Below, in pieces: positions 8,625 to 17,301 of a DNA stretch of 64,000 nt. Each line of letters starts with the position of its first letter. Positions within the stretch are counted from its first letter, which is position 1. The translations under genes and the position numbers were made by a program. Below the pieces are notes generated by a model. It saw nothing but the letters and a program-made list of their open reading frames with translations. It searched no databases and was not told the origin of the DNA. Origin of the DNA: an uncultured Alphaproteobacteria bacterium (GTDB taxonomy: Bacteria; Pseudomonadota; Alphaproteobacteria; Rs-D84); the NCBI GenBank assembly GCA_944393245.1, contig CALXZM010000001.1, forward strand, positions 1 to 64,000, read 5' to 3'.

Positions 8625-10406
8625 ATGATTACGGTAAACAATGTTCTTTTGTCGGTACAAAATCAGGATGTAGATGAAAACGGCGTCCTGTACATACCAA
8701 ACGACGTTATCAGGGTGACTGGTGGCGTTGGCACAAAGTTGTGTGGGCTGCGTGGGATAGTTATGTCTGATTCAGTTCGTGAAATACAAAGTGGCGCATT
8801 TGATGATAATCCAGAACTGGAATTCATAGATTTTGGCAATGGGGTTAAAACTATAAACAGCATGGCATTTAACCACTGTCCCAATGTGACAAAAATAACA
8901 ATCCCATATTCATGGCCACAACTAAATCCATGGTTTAAATTTGCGTTCCAAAAATTAAATACTGTGGCCAGACGAACACCAGATGGCAATATTTGCACAT
9001 ATCCGATAATCAACTGTTGCGGGCAATATTATTTTGAATCACATCGGCGAAAAATTGGAAATATAACCGCAAAAAAACTGCACAAAATCGAATTTCAGGG
9101 AAACGATATTACACCCAATTATTCAGCCGCTGTTTGTCTGGCAAATGGGGAATGTTTTATAAATAATAAATTCAAATTTGCAATTAATGATTGTCGGGTA
9201 CACATAATTTTACAGGAATTCGAACGAATAATTCATGAATACGAATGCCAACATGGTGAAATACCCGACCAATACAAACTTATTTTCCGTGACGCACTGA
9301 AAAAAACTTATACGAATGTGTCTGAATACAAAATCCCGGCACGCCAAAAATTACGTGAATACGCTGGCGGGTTGTCGCACATAATTCAATGTATGGATAA
9401 TATAATCGATAAATACAAAAACGCACAAAGCACTTTTTATGAACTGCGCGGAATAAACATACATGATTTAATGAATACAATTGGACACACCGCCACACAA
9501 CCACGAACAACACAATCATGCACGCGGTGGCTGAAATCACGTCCAGTATCCAGCCATGAAATGCGGGCCATTGTTGCGGCAGGATACAAAAACCCCGGGG
9601 CATTCCCTTATTCATGGCTGATAAAAATTCCACCACAAGACCGCGGAAAGGCGACACTGCAACTGCATGACGCATTCAAAAATGCCACAATAAAAATGTA
9701 CAGTCCAGATATGGTGGAAATACAACAAAAATTGCACCAGGATACATTGGCCGAACTGGCGCGCAATGTATCAAAAATAATACATCAGCCAATAAAAATA
9801 AAATATCTGTCGTCTGGAAATTTCGCAAAAACTTATATTGTGCAAATACCAGGTGATACAAAATATGTGTGGAAAATATATCACTGCGACAGAACCGATG
9901 AACTGATGCGCATGTATTACCATGACACAGAATTACAAAATTCTTTCCTGGTTGGCGGAAAAAAATATAGCGGAAAAATCAAATTCAGAAACATTTCAAC
10001 CGCCGGTATCAGCAATCAGCGTGGTGAAATATACCTGATATACCCATACACAGATGCGAAAATATTACGTGATAAAATATTTATACCATTTGAAAACACC
10101 AGACCTTATTCAATGGTGGATTCCAATTATGAAAATTTTCGTGGCAATACATTAATAGACGTTGGCGCACTGCGTATAAATTATGACAATTTATCGCATC
10201 CGCAATTTGTTTCTAAAATCGCGCGCACAATTTTATACCATTCGTGGAATGATTTAGGTTATGTATTAAACAACTATTCCAGTCATCAAATCGGAATGGC
10301 TTTAAACTTTATATCCGACAGAATATCCATATACTATCCAGACATAACAACAATACGTAAAAAAATAGATTTTTTAAAACAGCAAGCACGCATAAACAGT
10401 CGTTAA
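8625..10406 (+). CDS. Leucine-rich-repeat protein with kinase-like C-terminal domain
   Basis: 593 residues, no signal peptide and no membrane segment. Residues about 20-105 carry BspA-type LRRs (LRR_5: IPNDVIRV, ..SVREIQSGAF, ..GVKTINSMAF, ITIPYS). The middle is helical and unrecognised. From about 390 the pattern resembles the N-lobe of a protein kinase: a Gly-loop-like LSSGNFAKTYIV, then VWKIY with a Lys in the VAIK position near 416, and GNTLIDVGAL near 510 in the place of DFG. A clear HRD loop is missing, so it may be a pseudokinase or an atypical kinase. The C-terminus is basic and ends in Arg. With T4SS genes on the same chromosome a secreted effector is conceivable; this is inference. 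It has its own promoter and terminator. Confidence 0.75.
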   Translation: MITVNNVLLSVQNQDVDENGVLYIPNDVIRVTGGVGTKLCGLRGIVMSDSVREIQSGAFDDNPELEFIDFGNGVKTINSMAFNHCPNVTKITIPYSWPQLNPWFKFAFQKLNTVARRTPDGNICTYPIINCCGQYYFESHRRKIGNITAKKLHKIEFQGNDITPNYSAAVCLANGECFINNKFKFAINDCRVHIILQEFERIIHEYECQHGEIPDQYKLIFRDALKKTYTNVSEYKIPARQKLREYAGGLSHIIQCMDNIIDKYKNAQSTFYELRGINIHDLMNTIGHTATQPRTTQSCTRWLKSRPVSSHEMRAIVAAGYKNPGAFPYSWLIKIPPQDRGKATLQLHDAFKNATIKMYSPDMVEIQQKLHQDTLAELARNVSKIIHQPIKIKYLSSGNFAKTYIVQIPGDTKYVWKIYHCDRTDELMRMYYHDTELQNSFLVGGKKYSGKIKFRNISTAGISNQRGEIYLIYPYTDAKILRDKIFIPFENTRPYSMVDSNYENFRGNTLIDVGALRINYDNLSHPQFVSKIARTILYHSWNDLGYVLNNYSSHQIGMALNFISDRISIYYPDITTIRKKIDFLKQQARINSR

Positions 10407-10432
10407 AAAAACGGGATATTATCCCGTTTTTT
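10406..10432 (+). terminator. Convergent bidirectional terminator
   Basis: Stem AAAAACGGGATA / TATCCCGTTTTT between convergent genes, with flanking A- and T-tracts. Confidence 0.85.
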
Positions 10433-10433
10433 A

Positions 10434-12797
10434 TTATTCCCCGCTGTCGGTGGGGTCTGGTTCACATATACCGTTGCGCATTGTATAACCAGGTTCACAA
10501 ACACACTGGTTATACGTATTACGCTTGGCAAACTCACCACATTCGGCCAAACACTGTGTACCAACAGCCTCGTACTTATCTATACATTTGCACTTTTCAT
10601 TTATGCATCCGGCTTTTTCTGCTGAACAGGTTGGATCGTAAACCGAATTATCCGGACACAACAATGACTGATAGAACATTTCTGATATTTCTTCTATACA
10701 GGCATTTTGACCATCAGGCGAATCGGCACTGCATTGTGTTCCCTGGCTGTTATCAAATACAGCATATGCACATGTTAACGCAACATTACGGCATGCACCA
10801 CGCATAACGTTATATATACTGTTAACACTGGCACTGTTGGACCATGCGTTAACCTGGGTTACCTGTTGATTATAACAATTTGCAACATCCAACATACATG
10901 TCGACGCATAATCAGATATAATCTGTTGCTGTTCAGCCCTGATATTAACCATTGCACGCTGAACATAATTTACAACAACGTCATTATACGCATTGTATTT
11001 ACCGTTGTCGTTGTATGTATATGCCTGGCACTTGTCCAATACGGCACGGCACAAACCTTCGTCTGTGACCTTTTCACGCGTACCTATTTTCTGTAACAAA
11101 TATTTTACCACACAGCGTCCGTCGTTCCCGTCGCCATTGGCACAAAAGTCATCATTAAATATAGTTGATGGATCATATGCTTGTGCTAAAAATGACGCGT
11201 TAATATTGGCATTGTTATAATTTTGCATAAAATCTGTTATGTCGGTAATATCCTGGCCTAAAACAACATCGCCATTTTCATCAATGTATTTTTTGGTCGG
11301 ATCCAGACACTTTGTATAATCAGCACCGCATACCATTTCATCAGTCATACACTGATCCAGGGCAGCAATGCATCCCTTGGCATCATATTGATTCTTGTTC
11401 TGCATAACGGCCAGACGCGCTTTCTGTAACATCAAATTAGCACTGCGCACATTTGATACCAGGGTTTGATTCATTTTTGTCAAACCTGCTTCATATGCGA
11501 TGCAATCTTTATCTATGGCCAAATCATAGTTTGCGGTGATTTGGTCGATGTTTGCACCGGCGGCCTCGCAATTATTCAGAACTGTTTTGCAACGGTTTTT
11601 GGCCGCATTGTATAAATCTGTGCCACGCAGATTGGAAAAACTGGTCGTGCCCATGTTCAAAAAGTCCAAACTGAACAAATCGGCAACATTTGATGAAAAG
11701 TCTAAATCCATATCCAAACCAAACGATGTTGAATTTGACGAATATGAATATGACGCACTGGACGGATCACGAATAAGATCCTCTATCTCTTCCAGCATGT
11801 TGCGGGTTTCAGATGTATCCTTGGCACCAGATAAAGCCTCTTCTGCCTCGGTCTCGTTCATAATGGCACGGATTTCATCCGCCGACAAACCAACATAACG
11901 AATACGTTGGGCAACATCATTTAATTGATTATTGGCGTCGGTTACGGCCTCTTCAACCTCGGTATAATCTGATAAATTGGCGGAACAAGAACAGCGGCCC
12001 TGGTTTGTATCTATGACGTTACAGAACTGATCCATGCAATCATTATACTGTTGCTGGCACGATGCATTTAAATCCGACGTTAATTCCAGGCGTTCTTTGG
12101 CTTCTGCAATGGATTCCGTGGTTAAGGCAGCAGTGGCCACACGTGATTGAACACCACGAACCTGTTCGTCTATATTCGACCCTGTTTGAACATCCGTACC
12201 GGCAATGGTGGCACGACCGCCAACCTCTGCCGTGGATGGACGCAATGTTAACCCAGCACGACGAACGGCGGGATTATTGTTTACACTGGCGGCTTCCACC
12301 CTGGCGTTACGACCAACCGTATTGACCGTTGCATTCAGATTATCGCGCGCACTGTTTGTGTGTGTTTGTGATATGCCGGCGCGTGAAACACCAGATGTAT
12401 TACGCACAGTTGTCCCAGAACCACGCGATGTAGACGTTGCAACACCATTGTTATCAACACTTAAAACACGCGACCCAACACGAACAACATCTGATTGTGT
12501 TGATGTGGTCGGCGTTGTCGCAGAACGGTTAACAACATTACGTGCCGATGCGGCATTTGTTTCAGTGGAATTTGATTGCGTTTGTGCCGACACCTGTGAT
12601 GTAGGTGTTGTTGTGCGTGCCGCGGCGGAACGCGATACAGTATTTGTCGTACCACGCGCATTTACCCCGGTTGCAGACGACGATGTATTCGTACCAGTGG
12701 ACGGAATAACGCGCGATATAGTCGTTGTCGTACCGTCGGCAAACGCCAACGGCGCAGAAAACGCAATTAAGAAAAAGCACAGTGGCAATCTTCTCAT
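10434..12797 (-). CDS. Large secreted Cys-module protein
   Basis: 787 residues. Signal peptide MRRLPLCFFLIAFSAPLAFA, then about 200 residues of Thr/Ser/Asn/Arg-rich low complexity, a helical region, and repeated Cys modules: C-x6-C pairs at several places and one full C-x6-C-x6-C-x6-C with VCGADY near residue 490. The last 90 residues have EGF-like Cys spacing (CKCIDKYEA, CVCEPGYTM). It shares the module with the 36389 product. It has no Shine-Dalgarno site; a TGATATAAT -10 lies 14 bases before ATG. Probably a surface or periplasmic protein; function unknown. Confidence 0.8.
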   Translation of the reverse strand: MRRLPLCFFLIAFSAPLAFADGTTTTISRVIPSTGTNTSSSATGVNARGTTNTVSRSAAARTTTPTSQVSAQTQSNSTETNAASARNVVNRSATTPTTSTQSDVVRVGSRVLSVDNNGVATSTSRGSGTTVRNTSGVSRAGISQTHTNSARDNLNATVNTVGRNARVEAASVNNNPAVRRAGLTLRPSTAEVGGRATIAGTDVQTGSNIDEQVRGVQSRVATAALTTESIAEAKERLELTSDLNASCQQQYNDCMDQFCNVIDTNQGRCSCSANLSDYTEVEEAVTDANNQLNDVAQRIRYVGLSADEIRAIMNETEAEEALSGAKDTSETRNMLEEIEDLIRDPSSASYSYSSNSTSFGLDMDLDFSSNVADLFSLDFLNMGTTSFSNLRGTDLYNAAKNRCKTVLNNCEAAGANIDQITANYDLAIDKDCIAYEAGLTKMNQTLVSNVRSANLMLQKARLAVMQNKNQYDAKGCIAALDQCMTDEMVCGADYTKCLDPTKKYIDENGDVVLGQDITDITDFMQNYNNANINASFLAQAYDPSTIFNDDFCANGDGNDGRCVVKYLLQKIGTREKVTDEGLCRAVLDKCQAYTYNDNGKYNAYNDVVVNYVQRAMVNIRAEQQQIISDYASTCMLDVANCYNQQVTQVNAWSNSASVNSIYNVMRGACRNVALTCAYAVFDNSQGTQCSADSPDGQNACIEEISEMFYQSLLCPDNSVYDPTCSAEKAGCINEKCKCIDKYEAVGTQCLAECGEFAKRNTYNQCVCEPGYTMRNGICEPDPTDSGE

Positions 12798-12811
12798 AAT
12801 TTTATTATATG

Positions 12812-12820
12812 ATTATATCA
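12812..12820 (-). promoter_or_regulatory. Extended -10 promoter of 12797 gene
   Basis: Minus strand TGA-TATAAT, 14 bases upstream of the ATG; the mRNA leader would be only about 7 bases. Confidence 0.5.
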
Positions 12821-12863
12821 CAACAGGCACGCACATAAAAGATTAAATTTTATCAACACAAAA

Positions 12864-13592
12864 TTACAAATTCGCCCAAGTACACACAACGGACGCATGT
12901 TCTGTGTCACCTGTTTTTATTTTGTGATAACTGACCAACCCATCAATCGCAACATCAACCGATATTTCAGGGGTGTCTGGATTAATCTCTTTCTTAAAAT
13001 TCAATTCAATGCGTTTTAATTTATGCTGATTGCGATAAACATATCCAACACTTTCCGTCGCCCATACTGCATACACCGCATTGTTTATATGCTGGTTTAC
13101 GTCGATATCATCAAAACGACATTTCATGGTATGCGTCTTGGTCGGAATAAAATCTTGAAACTTTTCAAAATTTCTGTCCCAGGCACGTTCCGGAATAATA
13201 TCCCAATATGGCAAATTTTCATCCAAGCGCATTGGACGACGACGCGACATATCAATTAAAATCCACTGGGACGTGGCACGCACCAATAAACGGTTGTCGG
13301 AACCGCGAACCTCGAAATCACGGGTTGCACGTAAAACATCATGCGCAGACGGCCATGTGATAAATGATAAATCTTCGCCTTCGCGTGGGTTTTCTATGAT
13401 GTCCACCAAATAATGCGTTACAACCCACGCCATATTATGTTCCAACAAGTACGTACGCCCACACCCCAAACGTTCAGCGTGCGTATCGGCAACACCCTGT
13501 AATTCATTCATTAAAATTAGCGGACGAACATAACCGTAACGATCGCATTGGTATGCCTGTAACACACGCTGTTCAACCAACTTTTCAGTCAT
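12864..13592 (-). CDS. Acyl-ACP thioesterase (FatA/FatB family)
   Basis: 242 residues, matching the two-hotdog thioesterase family (PF01643) that hydrolyses acyl-ACP to free fatty acid in the cytoplasm. The N-terminal hotdog includes VLQAYQCDRYGYVRPLILMNELQGVADTHAE, with the long central helix around LQGVADTHA. The second hotdog contains DIDVNQHINNAVYAVW, the usual D-x-N-x-H-x-N-N-x-x-Y signature near residue 165. Bacterial members occur mainly in gut Firmicutes and Bacteroidetes, so transfer is possible. The ATG directly follows the valS stop, with AGGGG inside the end of valS as ribosome binding site. Confidence 0.88.
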   Translation of the reverse strand: MTEKLVEQRVLQAYQCDRYGYVRPLILMNELQGVADTHAERLGCGRTYLLEHNMAWVVTHYLVDIIENPREGEDLSFITWPSAHDVLRATRDFEVRGSDNRLLVRATSQWILIDMSRRRPMRLDENLPYWDIIPERAWDRNFEKFQDFIPTKTHTMKCRFDDIDVNQHINNAVYAVWATESVGYVYRNQHKLKRIELNFKKEINPDTPEISVDVAIDGLVSYHKIKTGDTEHASVVCTWANL

Positions 13593-16004
13593 TTATTCAC
13601 CCCTGGTCATCGGCATTTGTGCAACCGTAAAATCAACCGCATCGCCCAACACGATTTCGTTCGCACGCGCCGCAGATTTTATCACACCGTGCAATTCCAC
13701 CGGTGTCACAGATGGTATCGTTAACGTTTCCAATTTGGCACCATTACCAACCTTGCGTTCTGTGCGTAAACCACGTACTGTTTTTAATATATCCAACGCA
13801 ATTTGCATCTGGGCCACATCCGTATCACGCGACGCATCCACCACAGGATATGCAGTCAAATGCAATGTTTCGCCACCTTCGTACGGTTTGTAAATTTTCT
13901 GCCACAACTCTTCGGTCTGGAATGGAATAAATGGCGCATACAAACCAATTATGGCACGCAATACTTCATACAATGTCCATTGCGCAGACAACTTTGATTC
14001 CGCACTGTATTTGTCAGGTGACCAAAATCTGTCTTTGATAAATTCCAAATACTGGTCACAAAATACATCGTAAAAGAACGCGTCAATTGCCGCACGCGAA
14101 TTATAATTATCGTATTTATCCAAATGTTTGCGAACTTCGGCAATTGTTTTGTTCAATTCAAACAATACCCAACGATCTTCGATAAAACGATTTTCAATCG
14201 CAATGTGTTGCGCCGTGTCCGGTTCAAAATCAGTTAAATTCATCAAAACATATTTGGCCGCATTCCATAATTTGGTCAATAATTTTGAACCACGCTTAAC
14301 CTCTTCATCGCTGTAACGCAAATCAGTGCCAATCGGTGCCGTTGCAACCCAATAACGCAATGCATCTGCACCAAACTTTTCAACCGCAGTTAATGGATCA
14401 ACACCGTTGCCCTTGGTCTTGGACATTTTTTGACCCTTGGAATCACGAACCAGGCCATGGAAATTCACCGTTCTGAACGGAACATCGCCCATAACGTACA
14501 TCCCCATCATTATCATACGTGCAACCCAGAAAAAGATTATGTCTGCACCAGTGTACAACAAATCTGTTGGATAATATTTCTGTAATTCTGGCGTTACATC
14601 AGGCCACCCCAATGTTGAAAATGGCCACAGCGCAGATGAAAACCACGTATCCAAAACATCATTATCACGCGTCAGGGCTTTGCCACCAGCCTGCTTTACT
14701 GCGTCATCCTCGGTTTCTGCAACATATACGTTGCCATCTGAATCATACCATGCAGGAATTCGGTGCCCCCACCATAATTGCCGCGATATAGGCCACTGGC
14801 GAATATCATGCATCCATGACATGTACAAATTGTAACGATGTTCAGGTATTAATTTTATGCGTCCCTGTTCCACAACCTGTATCGCGTCCGGGGCCAGTTT
14901 TGACGTATCAACAAACCATTGGTCCGTTAAATACGGTTCAACAACCACGCCACCACGTTCAGAATATGGCGTTGGTATCATTTTATCTTCTATTTTAACC
15001 AACAAGCCTGCGGCATCTATATCCTTTACTATTTCGGCACGCGCTGTAAATCTGTCCATGCCACGATATTTTTCGGGTACAACCGGGTTGTCGTTTAATT
15101 TTGCATCTGGGGTCAATATACACACCGGGGTCAGGTTATGACGCAACCCAACCGCCCAGTCATCAAAATCATGCGCAGGTGTAATTTTTACAGCACCAGT
15201 CCCCTTGTCCGGATCTGCATGTTCATCGCCAATGACCGGTATTTCTATATCAGTCAGTGGTATAATGGCACGACGACCAATCAAGTGTTTTAATTTTTCA
15301 TTTTCTGGATGAACGGCAATTGCCTGGTCGCCAAACAATGTTTCTGGCCGGGTTGTTGCAATTTCAATAACCCCGCCACCAACCAACGGGTAATTAAAGT
15401 AGTAAAACTTGCCATGTTCTTCACGGGTTTCAACCTCTATATCCGATATGGACGTCTGTTGTTTCGGGCACCAATTAACCAAGCATTTTGCACGATAAAT
15501 TATTCCCTGGTTATACATCTGTACAAACAATTTTACGACCGCACGGGACAGCCCGTCATCCATGGTAAAACGTTCACGCGACCAGGCCGGTGTTACCCCC
15601 AATATATGCAACTGATTAACAATTTGACCACCCTTTTCATCTTTCCATGTCCAGGCGGTTTTTAGTAATTCTTCCTTGGTCAAAGAACGGGGATTTATTC
15701 CGCGCTTTGATAAATCGCGTTCAACCAGTAATTGGGTTGCAATAGATGCATGATCAGTGCCGGGTTGCCACAAAACATCATATCCACACATGCGTTTATA
15801 TCGGCAAATAATGTCCGTTAAAACATTATCCAATGCATGCCCCATATGCAGGTTACCCGTTACATTCGGTGGTGGCATCATTACACAAAACGGCGGTTTA
15901 TCTGATTTAACATCATTATCCCAAAAATTATTGGAATCCCAGAATTCCTGAATTCTGGTTTCCATTTCACGCGTGTTTATATTTTTACCCAGTTCCGTTT
16001 TCAT
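13593..16004 (-). CDS. valS: Valine-tRNA ligase
   Basis: 803 residues. Class I synthetase charging tRNA-Val. The HIGH motif is HMGH at 53-56 inside PPPNVTGNLHMGHA, followed by LWQPGTDHASIATQ; the KMSKS motif is KMSKT near residue 525. The CP1 editing domain (TTRPETLFGDQAIAVHPE, GTGAVKITPAHD) is complete. The C-terminal coiled-coil arm found in most bacterial enzymes (about 870-950 residues) is absent; the protein ends soon after the anticodon-binding helices. Rickettsial enzymes are similarly short. It is followed immediately by the thioesterase gene. Confidence 0.96.
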   Translation of the reverse strand: MKTELGKNINTREMETRIQEFWDSNNFWDNDVKSDKPPFCVMMPPPNVTGNLHMGHALDNVLTDIICRYKRMCGYDVLWQPGTDHASIATQLLVERDLSKRGINPRSLTKEELLKTAWTWKDEKGGQIVNQLHILGVTPAWSRERFTMDDGLSRAVVKLFVQMYNQGIIYRAKCLVNWCPKQQTSISDIEVETREEHGKFYYFNYPLVGGGVIEIATTRPETLFGDQAIAVHPENEKLKHLIGRRAIIPLTDIEIPVIGDEHADPDKGTGAVKITPAHDFDDWAVGLRHNLTPVCILTPDAKLNDNPVVPEKYRGMDRFTARAEIVKDIDAAGLLVKIEDKMIPTPYSERGGVVVEPYLTDQWFVDTSKLAPDAIQVVEQGRIKLIPEHRYNLYMSWMHDIRQWPISRQLWWGHRIPAWYDSDGNVYVAETEDDAVKQAGGKALTRDNDVLDTWFSSALWPFSTLGWPDVTPELQKYYPTDLLYTGADIIFFWVARMIMMGMYVMGDVPFRTVNFHGLVRDSKGQKMSKTKGNGVDPLTAVEKFGADALRYWVATAPIGTDLRYSDEEVKRGSKLLTKLWNAAKYVLMNLTDFEPDTAQHIAIENRFIEDRWVLFELNKTIAEVRKHLDKYDNYNSRAAIDAFFYDVFCDQYLEFIKDRFWSPDKYSAESKLSAQWTLYEVLRAIIGLYAPFIPFQTEELWQKIYKPYEGGETLHLTAYPVVDASRDTDVAQMQIALDILKTVRGLRTERKVGNGAKLETLTIPSVTPVELHGVIKSAARANEIVLGDAVDFTVAQMPMTRGE

Positions 16005-16083
16005 CCTGTATACCCCATAAATTTCATACTGACAAATCGTATCAGATAAAAAACAAAATTCAAGATATTGTTATTTTTACACA

Positions 16084-16111
16084 TTGACAAAACATGGTTT
16101 TGTGCTATAAT
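16084..16111 (+). promoter_or_regulatory. Consensus sigma-70 promoter
   Basis: TTGACA, 16-base spacer, TATAAT, about 33 bases before the ATG at 16144. One of the best promoter matches in the window. Confidence 0.75.
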
Positions 16112-16143
16112 AACACGAAAGATAATACAGCAAGAGATATAAA

Positions 16144-16536
16144 ATGCCAGAAGAACTGTTTAAAAATTTATGCTCTTTGATAAAAGTTAGTTTCATTTCT
16201 GTTCAAAACAACAGGCTGGCATCTATATATTCATTAGAAACATTCGACGAAACGGGCGATATAATTTATATTGATATATGCAGTTATTATTCTCATTCGG
16301 ATCCAAAAAACAGTTATGTTAAATACGAATTATACATAGATAACGAATTAATTGCGGACGCAATACGACCCGTGTTTGATAAAAAATCCATATCTGCTAA
16401 ACAGCGGACCATTGCAAATAAACTGGAAACACTGTTATCAATGTGTTCAATGAAAATAGTGGACCAGGAACGCGCCGGCCAATCACGCCATATGTTAAAA
16501 ACATTTATAAATCGTCAAAATATTAATATGCATTAA
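16144..16536 (+). CDS. Small cytoplasmic protein, unknown
   Basis: 130 residues without signal peptide or membrane segment. ATG has AAGAGA upstream. It reads as a mixed alpha/beta first half (FISVQNNRLASIYSLETFDE, IIYIDICSYYS) and a basic helical C-terminus. No family recognised. It is a single-gene unit with a near-consensus promoter, so it is probably expressed well. It converges with the ComF-like gene, with only 6 bases between stops and no visible terminator. Confidence 0.65.
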   Translation: MPEELFKNLCSLIKVSFISVQNNRLASIYSLETFDETGDIIYIDICSYYSHSDPKNSYVKYELYIDNELIADAIRPVFDKKSISAKQRTIANKLETLLSMCSMKIVDQERAGQSRHMLKTFINRQNINMH

Positions 16537-16542
16537 TTTATA

Positions 16543-17301
16543 TCATATCGCACGCGCAACGCGACAAAACGTTACACCGTATACAGCAATCGCGCCAGCA
16601 TTCATTAAAACACGACGCATTTCTGCAAATGTCGCACCAGTTGTCATAACATCATCAACCAACAATATTTTCCGACCGCAAACATTTTCTGGGCGTTTAA
16701 CACGAAATACGCCATGAATATTTTCAGCACGTTGGGCCGCATTCTTGTGCCCCATATCAGGCCTGTATGAACGGTGCACACTGTCCAAATCCATCGGAAC
16801 ACCAAATGCATTTGCAATTGGACGCGCCAGTAAAGTCGCCTGGTTATAACCACGATGAAACAAACGCCGATACGCCAATGGTATCGGCATAACAATATCG
16901 GGTGCAATATCAACATCGCGTAACGCCCATATCATTGCACGCGACATGAATTTTGCGTTATGAATACGGCCCGCATGCTTGAATGGCAAAACTGCATCAC
17001 GCGACACACCATCATAAACGCATGCACTGCGAATTAAATCCAATGCACAACCACCTGACGCACAATTTGGACACAACGGATGTGAACCCAAATCTAAATT
17101 TGCAGGAAACGGATATCCACATAATTCACAACACGGCCGACCAATCCAATTAAACATCGTCCAACATTCAGCGCATAATTCACCATCAGTCGACACAGGC
17201 GCGCCACATAATGGGCAAGATGACGGAAATAAAAATTCAACAGAAAAACGCGCGGCATTTGAAACAATCTGTGCCGCGCGGTTTATAAATTGTTTTACCA
17301 A
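16543..17301 (-). CDS. comF: ComF-family phosphoribosyltransferase-like protein
   Basis: 252 residues. The N-terminus carries a double zinc ribbon (CPLC, CAEC, CELC, CPNC at about residues 28-80), and the C-terminus has the PRPP-binding loop ILLVDDVMTTGATFAEM (about 215). Together these define ComF/GntX proteins, which are linked to DNA uptake or reuse of DNA-derived carbon. The start is a TTG overlapping the end of the upstream OmpA-like gene by 7 bases; no better start exists before the first zinc ribbon. Confidence 0.9.
   Translation of the reverse strand: MVKQFINRAAQIVSNAARFSVEFLFPSSCPLCGAPVSTDGELCAECWTMFNWIGRPCCELCGYPFPANLDLGSHPLCPNCASGGCALDLIRSACVYDGVSRDAVLPFKHAGRIHNAKFMSRAMIWALRDVDIAPDIVMPIPLAYRRLFHRGYNQATLLARPIANAFGVPMDLDSVHRSYRPDMGHKNAAQRAENIHGVFRVKRPENVCGRKILLVDDVMTTGATFAEMRRVLMNAGAIAVYGVTFCRVARAI

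Noticed and set aside
12205-12846. 213-codon plus-strand frame
   Set aside because: Antisense to the low-complexity N-terminal part of the 10434 gene; Val/Asp/Thr runs are a mirror of that repeat.
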